Origin: a virus
Reading direction: 5' to 3' (one strand)
IMG/VR virus record: IMGVR_UViG_3300035698_009722
Span: 1-47,323 of that record
Length of the DNA: 47,323 bases
This document shows positions 43,333-47,323 of the stretch, in pieces (the first letter of the stretch is position 1; each line of letters starts with the position of its first letter). Position numbers and translations under genes: made by a program. The notes below the pieces were generated by a model that was not told the origin of the DNA, searched no databases, and saw only the letters and a program-made list of their open reading frames with translations.

Positions 43333-43832
43333 AGATACTAAACTTTTCAGTAAAAGATATCCTTCCAGCATTGTTGGACGGGACAAAGACACAGACTATA
43401 AGAAAGGCTTGGAAGGATTATGGAGTGTCGAGTACTGGAAGTAGGATTATGACATATACCGAGCCAAAATATGAAGTTGGAGAGAAAGTACAGATTATGT
43501 GGAAGCAGAGGAGCCCATACAAATACTTCTGTAAATTATGTGGAGGTCCTATTATAGCTGATACAGGAAATTCACTTAATCATTGTGATTGTAGTTCTTT
43601 TAATCCACTTGATATAAATTCAAACAGGTTCTCTAAGAAACTAAGGATAATCACCATAGCTGATGTATTCAAAGCTGTGATTGGAGTCAAGAGTGTAAAG
43701 GCTGAAAGGACTATCGACCCAATGACATTTTCCAAGCGTGATGGATTCCAGAACTTCGAGCAGTTGCTTAAGACATTAGATGATATGTATAATACAGCAG
43801 TACCCAAGTCGTTTTGGGTTTATAGGTGGTAA
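43329..43832 (+). CDS. ASCH-domain protein with zinc-knuckle insert
   Basis: The protein has 167 residues. MKILNFSVKDILPALLDGTK followed by TQTIRKAW, and later VGEKVQIMWK, match ASCH (PUA-like) domains. A zinc knuckle (FCKLCGG, HCDCSS) is inserted after about residue 65. ASCH proteins bind RNA or modified nucleotides. It overlaps the lipoprotein gene by four bases. Confidence 0.78.
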   Translation: MKILNFSVKDILPALLDGTKTQTIRKAWKDYGVSSTGSRIMTYTEPKYEVGEKVQIMWKQRSPYKYFCKLCGGPIIADTGNSLNHCDCSSFNPLDINSNRFSKKLRIITIADVFKAVIGVKSVKAERTIDPMTFSKRDGFQNFEQLLKTLDDMYNTAVPKSFWVYRW

Positions 43833-43834
43833 GG

Positions 43835-44017
43835 ATGAGAATAAAGGATTTAAAAAAGAAACTACAGAGTTTCAATGACAATGATTATGTGTATATACAG
43901 TATGATGGTATGATATTAAGTCCAGAAGGTAAAAATGTCATAGTATATTATGATGAGGATTTAGATATGGATGCCGGTTTAGTAGTCATTAAAAATAAAC
44001 TAAAGGTGAGAACATGA
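43835..44017 (+). CDS. Small uncharacterised protein
   Basis: The protein has 60 residues with a basic helical start (MRIKDLKKKLQSFNDNDYVY) and a beta middle (IVYYDEDLDMDAGLVVI). I use ATG 43835, after the stop of the ASCH gene, with GGTAAG upstream. No family is recognised. Confidence 0.65.
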   Translation: MRIKDLKKKLQSFNDNDYVYIQYDGMILSPEGKNVIVYYDEDLDMDAGLVVIKNKLKVRT

Positions 44018-44229
44018 ACGACTTAATATTAGTATTGGCCATATCAATAACTGCTATATTCATATCATTCCTTCTCATATGGCTACTAAATAGAGAGGAA
44101 GTAGTCTATATCCCTGATAACGTCTTCATATGCCCATTATGCAACATCGTTGGCAATGAGTATCTAGTCGGAGAACAGGGATTTGGTAGATGCACAGACT
44201 GTGACTTTGCTTGGAGTACTCCAGTATAA
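44014..44229 (+). CDS. Small membrane protein with zinc ribbon
   Basis: The protein has 71 residues. One membrane segment (LILVLAISITAIFISFLLIW) is followed by a cytoplasmic or external zinc ribbon (FICPLCNIVGNE, FGRCTDCDFAW). It overlaps the previous gene by four bases and is the last gene of the long rightward operon. Confidence 0.75.
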   Translation: MNDLILVLAISITAIFISFLLIWLLNREEVVYIPDNVFICPLCNIVGNEYLVGEQGFGRCTDCDFAWSTPV

Positions 44230-44403
44230 CTTAACTATTTCTAAAATTCTATAGGATTTCGAGCATTGATTTAGCGTCTTCACGTCTGGAGACGGTGGTG
44301 GCGGTAGTATAACATAAGGTGGTCAAAATTGTGCAGACTATCTGCGGAGACCGGCCCTCCTACAAAATAGCACCCACACAAACTATTCTTATTCTCCCAT
44401 GTC

Positions 44404-44467
44404 TGCATAATGTCGACAATTGTTTGCATTGTCTCATCTCTGTATCATGTCGACAAATGTTTATATA
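44404..44467 (+). promoter_or_regulatory. Two TGTCGACA palindromes next to a TATA box
   Basis: TGTCGACA occurs at 44411-44418 and 44448-44455. The second lies four bases before the TATA box TTTATATA (44460-44467), on the BRE, where a repressor would block TFB. The 15-mer around the first (44410-44424) recurs at 46156-46170. Confidence 0.6.
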
Positions 44468-44545
44468 ATAACAACATGACACACTATCTACTACTATATA
44501 CAAGCATAACTCATTAACGTCGGTTCAGCACAGTATACACATTCG

Positions 44546-44696
44546 TATACTAATATATCTTATAATGTTCTAGTATGCTGTCACTTTTTGCTTAAAAGCG
44601 GGTCGTTTTCTAATTGTCAATATACTACTACATGACAGCAGTATACTAAATGCTATACTACTATACACGGTATTAGCGATACATTTATATATACTA
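44546..44696 (+). repeat. Five TATACTA heptamers
   Basis: Direct copies lie at 44546, 44621, 44642, 44654 and 44690, mostly followed by A or CTA. The last one overlaps a TATA box (TTTATATATACTA). Spacing is 75, 21, 12 and 36 bases. They may be binding sites for an initiator or regulator. Confidence 0.55.
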
Positions 44697-44906
44697 ATCA
44701 CTTAATTTTATTTATGTTTGCTGATTGTTTTAATTCAGCTAATACATAAGCGTTTTGAATTGTCACTCATTACGCTTAATTCAAGCACAGACACAAGAGA
44801 GACGACACACGACAAAAGCGTCGAGATATAGACGCAATATTGACAAGAGAGCGACGACGTGCAATAATCGACAAGTAAATCAATTCTTTATTTATCACAA
44901 CATTAT

Positions 44907-44929
44907 TTAACAAGCATTTGACTTGTTAA
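44907..44929 (+). promoter_or_regulatory. Inverted repeat ahead of the 44945 gene
   Basis: TTAACAAG and CTTGTTAA are separated by seven bases. A weak TATA-like TTTATTTA at 44888 would place the transcript start inside this palindrome, so it looks like an operator. Confidence 0.5.
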
Positions 44930-44944
44930 GTAGAGCGTGAAAAA

Positions 44945-45181
44945 ATGAACGACATTAAAACACAAGAACAAAAAGCTGAAAGTATCGTGTCAAAAGTATT
45001 TGAGCATTATTATATATTTAGAGCTGAAGAAATTAGAGACAAGTTTTATATAATAATCGAGAATACACAAGATACAACAATATCACAAATAAATGATATG
45101 TGCGACGAGTTACATAGTAACTTTATAGTGAAAGAGACTTTGATTTCACAACATAGTATATTTATTATGATCGAGTATTAA
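44945..45181 (+). CDS. Small uncharacterised protein of module 1
   Basis: The protein has 78 residues, acidic, alpha/beta in appearance (helix QEQKAESIVSKVFEHYYIF, strand FYIIIENTQ, helix ISQINDMCDELHS, strand SIFIMIEY). The pattern is like a small ferredoxin-like or ACT-type fold, but no motif proves it. A palindrome lies just upstream, which fits an autoregulated DNA-binding protein. Confidence 0.65.
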   Translation: MNDIKTQEQKAESIVSKVFEHYYIFRAEEIRDKFYIIIENTQDTTISQINDMCDELHSNFIVKETLISQHSIFIMIEY

Positions 45182-45200
45182 TTTTTTCTTTCTTTTTGTT
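45180..45200 (+). terminator. U-rich terminator
   Basis: TAATTTTTTCTTTCTTTTTG follows the stop codon. Archaeal RNA polymerase stops at such T-tracts without a hairpin. Confidence 0.55.
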
Positions 45201-45246
45201 GAAATGATAAATAAAGAGCAAATAAAAAACAAGCGAGTGATACAAC

Positions 45247-45669
45247 ATGACAAAAATCGAAGAGCTTTTAAAAAAGCTAAATAGTGTGAAAGCACAGACA
45301 ACAAAAAACGACACAACAAAAGTTGACAACGAAAGCGAAGAAGACGAAAGCGAAGAGCTTGAAACCGTACAAGCTGAAACAAAAAAGCTTATGACAATAA
45401 GCGAGATTATCGCTAAAGATAAATATAATCGAGTCAAGATAACAGTAACCGCCGAAGAGTTAACAACTTTAGTTGATAACGACATAATCAAAGCTAATCT
45501 GGGAAGAAATCAAATTAAAATTCTCTTTGTGAAGTTAATCAAAGAAAAGTTTAATATTGACTTAACCCCTATTAAAGTAGTGACAAAGAAAAACGACGTT
45601 TCGACAATAGACACAAAGAAACTTCAAAATGCTTTGAAACTACTTAAACAGCTGGGCATTGAGTTGTAA
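45247..45669 (+). CDS. IEELLKKL-family protein, copy 1 (AT-rich)
   Basis: The protein has 140 residues. It opens MTKIEELLKKL, has an acidic linker (ESEEDESEELETVQAE), a conserved core (KKLMTISEIIAKD, YNRVKITVTAEELTTLVDND) and a helical end (KKLQNALKLLKQLGIEL). The core and both ends match the 46374 protein at most positions. The codons are AT-rich. Family and function are unknown. The modular arrangement suggests a regulator or DNA-binding protein tied to the nearby sites. Confidence 0.75.
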   Translation: MTKIEELLKKLNSVKAQTTKNDTTKVDNESEEDESEELETVQAETKKLMTISEIIAKDKYNRVKITVTAEELTTLVDNDIIKANLGRNQIKILFVKLIKEKFNIDLTPIKVVTKKNDVSTIDTKKLQNALKLLKQLGIEL

Positions 45670-45670
45670 A

Positions 45671-45697
45671 TCTTTTTTTCTTTTTTTTTTCTTTTCA
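45671..45697 (+). terminator. Long T-rich terminator
   Basis: About 25 nearly pure pyrimidines (T with three C) directly follow the stop codon of the 45247 gene. Confidence 0.6.
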
Positions 45698-45749
45698 TAA
45701 TCCTAAAAATACTTAATATTTTGTAGTGAGTAACGAACATTAAATAGAT

Positions 45750-45761
45750 GCATGGAGGTGC
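45750..45761 (+). promoter_or_regulatory. Shine-Dalgarno inside a small hairpin
   Basis: GCATGGAGGTGC holds the full Shine-Dalgarno GGAGGTG, six bases from the ATG at 45767. GCAT and GTGC can pair around GGAG. An almost identical site lies before the 46374 gene. Confidence 0.6.
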
Positions 45762-45766
45762 AACAA

Positions 45767-45907
45767 ATGGTAAACATTAGCATTATATTAAGTTCTTTAT
45801 CTTTTCTTATTTCTTTATACTTATTGATGAAAGATAAAGATTGGTTTTCTTTGAGCCTTAGACGGTTCAACCGAAAGCCACCAATTAACAATCTTGAGAC
45901 TTATTAG
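45767..45907 (+). CDS. Small single-span membrane protein
   Basis: The protein has 46 residues. One membrane segment (ISIILSSLSFLISLYLLM) is followed by a basic tail (LRRFNRKPPINN). The Shine-Dalgarno is the strongest in this region. A hairpin terminator starts five bases after the stop. A candidate TATA box (TACTTAATATT) lies near 45709. Size and shape fit a toxin, holin-like or membrane-signal peptide, but nothing decides between them. Confidence 0.7.
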   Translation: MVNISIILSSLSFLISLYLLMKDKDWFSLSLRRFNRKPPINNLETY

Positions 45908-45911
45908 TCTC

Positions 45912-45951
45912 GGTCAGAAGGTCGTCCCCCTCTACCTTCTGGCCTTTTTTT
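45912..45951 (+). terminator. Strong hairpin terminator
   Basis: An 11-bp stem (GGTCAGAAGGT with ACCTTCTGGCC, one G-T pair) closes an 11-base loop and is followed by seven Ts. It marks the change from AT-rich to GC-rich DNA. Confidence 0.8.
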
Positions 45952-45962
45952 ATGGACTCTGG

Positions 45963-46250
45963 TGTCGGGATAATAGCGACAACTGTCGGGATTATCTCAA
46001 CCGACGCGTCCGTGGTCGTCGTCGTCCGACGTTAATGTGGTAGGTGGAGATGATGTGGACCGGACGCCTGAGGTGGAGGAGGGAACCGACGACACCGTGA
46101 TGGGCCACCTGCCGCAACCTGGCGCCAACCGACGTGCCCGTGGGCTGTCGCCATTATGTCGACAATTGTTGCCATTATCTCGACCGGTATCATCCCGACA
46201 TATTTCGCCATCTTCTCGACAGTGGATAATCTCGTTGCCGTGTCGGGATA
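45963..46250 (+). repeat. Iteron-like sites with 21-bp spacing
   Basis: TGTCGGGAT occurs at 45963 and 45984. In the other orientation, GCCATTATGTCGACA (46150), GCCATTATCTCGACC (46171), TATCATCCCGACA (46188) and GCCATCTTCTCGACA (46207) follow, with CGAC steps of 21, 15 and 21 bases, and an inverted TGTCGGGATA at 46241. The consensus is near ATWATSYCGACAAT. Two helical turns between sites suggests protein binding on one face of the DNA. Confidence 0.65.
46026..46113 (+). ncRNA. Possible structured RNA or DNA element
   Basis: GGTAGGTGG (46039-46047) can pair with CCACCTGCC (46105-46113), nine pairs with one T-G, around a GC-rich inner part with further GGTG/CACC pairing. The 18-mer GTTAATGTGGTAGGTGGA at 46031 recurs at 46876, also with CCACC downstream. 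No promoter is clearly placed for it. Confidence 0.35.
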
Positions 46251-46281
46251 GTCTCGAATCCAAGCGGGTCTACAACATATA

Positions 46282-46310
46282 TACTCTAGAGTAGAAGTAT
46301 TTATATATAC
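46282..46310 (+). promoter_or_regulatory. TATA box with upstream 12-bp palindrome
   Basis: TACTCTAGAGTA (46282-46293) is a perfect palindrome. The TATA box TTTATATATAC begins seven bases later. The transcript would start near 46330, in a leader with GCTCA-ATGAG-TGAGC (46331-46345). Confidence 0.65.
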
Positions 46311-46357
46311 AATCATCTCCACAATATTAGGCTCAATGAGTGAGCAACAGTACAAAA

Positions 46358-46369
46358 GCACGGAGGTGC
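46358..46369 (+). promoter_or_regulatory. Shine-Dalgarno inside a small hairpin
   Basis: GCACGGAGGTGC: GCAC pairs with GTGC around GGAG, hiding part of the Shine-Dalgarno GGAGGTG (46362-46368), which is five bases from the ATG at 46374. It differs by one base from the site at 45750. Confidence 0.6.
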
Positions 46370-46373
46370 CAAA

Positions 46374-46763
46374 ATGAGTAAAATTGAGGAGCTTTTAAAA
46401 AAGCTACAACCAGCAACACCAGCAACACCACCTAAAGTGGACAACAAGGCAGCAGAACCAGCAGAAACCAAGAAATTGATGACCATTAAGGAAATCATCA
46501 ACAAGGACACATATAACCGTGTCAAAATGACCGTTACTGCTGAGGAGCTTACTATCCTGGTTGATAACGATATTATCAACGCTAACAAGGGTAGAAACCA
46601 GGTTAAAACGCTTTTCGTTACTCTGGTTGAAAAGGAGTTCGGCATCAAGCTACAACCAGAACCCAAGGTTGCATCGGTTAAAAAGGATGATACCTCAACA
46701 GCCGACCTAGCCAAACTTCAAGAGGCACTAGCAGTACTTAAACAACTAGGCCTTACCAAGTAG
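46374..46763 (+). CDS. IEELLKKL-family protein, copy 2 (GC-richer)
   Basis: The protein has 129 residues. MSKIEELLKKL, a Pro/Ala/Thr linker instead of the acidic one, then the shared core KKLMTIKEIINKD, YNRVKMTVTAEELTILVDND, NANKGRNQVKTLFVTLVEKE, and LAKLQEALAVLKQLGL at the end. It is a clear paralogue of the 45247 protein but uses many more C-ending codons. At the 5' ends both genes share GAGCTTTTAAAAAAGCT, which holds a 16-base palindrome. Function is unknown. Confidence 0.78.
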   Translation: MSKIEELLKKLQPATPATPPKVDNKAAEPAETKKLMTIKEIINKDTYNRVKMTVTAEELTILVDNDIINANKGRNQVKTLFVTLVEKEFGIKLQPEPKVASVKKDDTSTADLAKLQEALAVLKQLGLTK

Positions 46764-46773
46764 TTTTCTTTAT

Positions 46774-46803
46774 GAGAAGGGCTCAAGCCTTTCTCTTTTT
46801 TTT
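46774..46803 (+). terminator. Hairpin terminator
   Basis: GAGAAGGGCT pairs with AGCCTTTCTC around CA and is followed by eight Ts. It lies ten bases after the stop codon. Confidence 0.8.
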
Positions 46804-47112
46804 ATCAATTCTGAAACGGCCGGTGGCGAGAGGCACGCCGCCGCCAACCGACGCAAATGAGATACATGAACTGATGTTAATGTGGTAGGTGGATAGATGC
46901 TGGACCATGGGTCATCCGACGTTACCGCGACGCCACCGCCCTGCGGGCTGTGGCTCGCAGTGTGGCCAGCGGCTATAGGCAGCCTCAGCAACATATGGCT
47001 TTATATACTACATCCAACAACTTATATATAAACCCAGCACCTGTTTCAACAACCTCACTTTTAGCGTCGAGGCTCGTACGCGGATATCCGATATCCTCCG
47101 GAGTCTCCGGAG
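46804..47112 (+). other. Non-coding GC-rich region, start of a third module
   Basis: No credible gene is seen. It repeats the 18-mer of module 2 (46876-46893), with CCACC at 46933 as possible pairing partner, then CCGACGTTA (46916) also present in module 2. Two TATA boxes follow (TTTATATA at 47000; TTATATATAAAC at 47022). Just before the terminal array are short repeats: GGATATCC/GATATCC and two TCCGGAGTC. Confidence 0.55.
46998..47033 (+). promoter_or_regulatory. Two TATA boxes before the terminal repeat array
   Basis: GCTTTATATACTA (47000-47007 core) and ACTTATATATAAAC (47022-47032 core). Transcripts starting near 47030-47060 would run into the 19-bp array. Confidence 0.5.
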
Positions 47113-47323
47113 TCTTCCACACTGGAACCACTCTTCCACACTGGAACCAGTCTTCCACACTGGAACCAGTCTTCCACACTGGAACCAGTCTTCCACACTG
47201 GAACCACTCTTCCACACTGGAACCAGTCTTCCACACTGGAACCACTCTTCCACACTGGAACCAGTCTTCCACACTGGAACCACTCTTCCACACTGGAACC
47301 AGTCTTCCACACTGGAACCACTC
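47113..47323 (+). repeat. 19-bp tandem array, eleven units, cut by the window end
   Basis: The unit is TCTTCCACACTGGAACCAS. All eleven copies are identical except for the last base, which reads C,G,G,G,C,G,C,G,C,G,C from left to right. Each unit has a dyad TGGAACCA. When the last base is G and T follows, the dyad grows to ACTGG-AA-CCAGT. The unit length is not a multiple of three, so frames read through it are accidental. The window ends two bases into the twelfth unit. Confidence 0.97.

Larger units (their letters stand above)
44230..44944 (+). other. 715-bp non-coding control region, module 1
   Basis: No credible gene is present. From left to right it has foldable segments (CAC/GTG-extended hairpin at 44281-44297; GCAGA-CTA-TCTGC at 44333-44345 inside GGTC/GACC), two TGTCGACA palindromes, a TATA box, five TATACTA heptamers, a second TATA box, and an inverted repeat before the next gene. 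A replication origin or a complex promoter region are the main options. Confidence 0.6.
45952..46373 (+). other. Non-coding GC-rich control region, module 2
   Basis: No credible gene is present. It holds two inverted TGTCGGGA sites 21 bp apart, a foldable segment shared with module 3, a cluster of TCGAC-type sites, a 12-bp palindrome at a TATA box and a leader with two hairpins. Base composition is clearly richer in G and C than the rest of the window. Confidence 0.65.

Noticed and set aside
44748-44784. H-type pseudoknot (AAGCG/CGCTT with TTGAATT/AATTCAA)
   Set aside because: The 3' strands touch and the inner loop is 11 bases, so the two stems look like alternatives rather than a stable pseudoknot; short AT-rich stems are expected by chance here.
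45997-46361. Open frames on either strand in the GC-rich module 2 spacer
   Set aside because: Long frames are expected in GC-rich DNA; they are of low complexity (Arg, Pro, Ser) and cover the site array and promoter.
46985-47112. A third IEELLKKL gene
   Set aside because: The promoter-like part of a third module is present but no matching frame starts before the window ends.
46985-47321. Three minus-strand frames with repeated WFQCGR/VPVWK sequence
   Set aside because: They are the same 19-bp array read in three frames; no start site or promoter supports them.
47113-47323. CRISPR array
   Set aside because: The units are directly adjacent with no spacers, and no cas1/cas2 gene is present.

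Overview
The window looks like most of the genome of a head-tailed (HK97-fold) virus of an anaerobic, low-GC archaeon. The virus call rests on a recognisable portal, prohead protease, scaffold-like protein, major capsid protein and large terminase. The archaeal call rests on BRE/TATA promoters about 26 bp ahead of starts (16105, 17482, 39173, 46300), one apparently leaderless gene (16136), U-rich terminators, GGTGAT-type ribosome sites, and a small protein that copies the zinc ribbon and B-reader of archaeal TFB. I cannot name the host lineage. No DNA polymerase, integrase, tape measure or tail sheath is visible, so more genome probably lies beyond the left edge.

Layout. (1) 1-15962, minus strand: the virion module, transcribed leftward from a divergent promoter region at 16041-16135: portal, small protein, protease, scaffold, capsid, 226-aa structural protein, an HNH gene, a glycosyltransferase, small tail-type proteins, a giant secreted repeat protein of about 2,311 residues with dozens of N-glycosylation sequons, and a second secreted protein cut by the window edge. 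(2) 16136-20913, plus strand: an ORF with a tRNA-Ala(UGC) gene and a 9-bp tandem repeat inside it, a helix-turn-helix protein, a 78-aa mini-TFB, a zinc ribbon, a nucleotide-sugar-dehydrogenase-like domain fused to an HNH nuclease, a Cas4/RecB-like nuclease and two unknown proteins. (3) 20919-37306: a tightly overlapping surface-glycan operon: four glycosyltransferases, NDP-sugar epimerase/dehydratase, His-type 3-dehydratase, aminotransferase, formyltransferase, pyruvyltransferase-like, FkbH-like, hexapeptide acyltransferase, VOC protein, two methyltransferases, B12/radical-SAM enzyme, UDP-GlcNAc 2-epimerase and deacetylase-like protein, with small zinc ribbons and an HNH gene between. (4) 37288-44229: large terminase, anaerobic ribonucleotide reductase NrdD with its activase NrdG and a redoxin, then small proteins that include a membrane-anchored transglutaminase-like protein, a lipoprotein and an ASCH protein.

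(5) 44230-47323 is unlike the rest. It is rich in non-coding DNA and is built of two, perhaps three, similar modules: an array of TGTCGACA-type sites, a TATA box, and a small gene. Two of these genes (45247 and 46374) are clear paralogues but differ strongly in base composition. The modules share a 15-mer operator, an 18-mer inside a foldable segment, and ribosome-binding sites set in a GCAYGGAGGTGC hairpin. The window ends inside an array of eleven 19-bp repeats.

How it may work together (inference): the virus makes its own glycan and could place it on the sequon-rich secreted proteins of its virion module or on the host surface; the mini-TFB may redirect host RNA polymerase; NrdD/NrdG supply dNTPs without oxygen; and the right-hand modules look like control or replication elements of unknown type.
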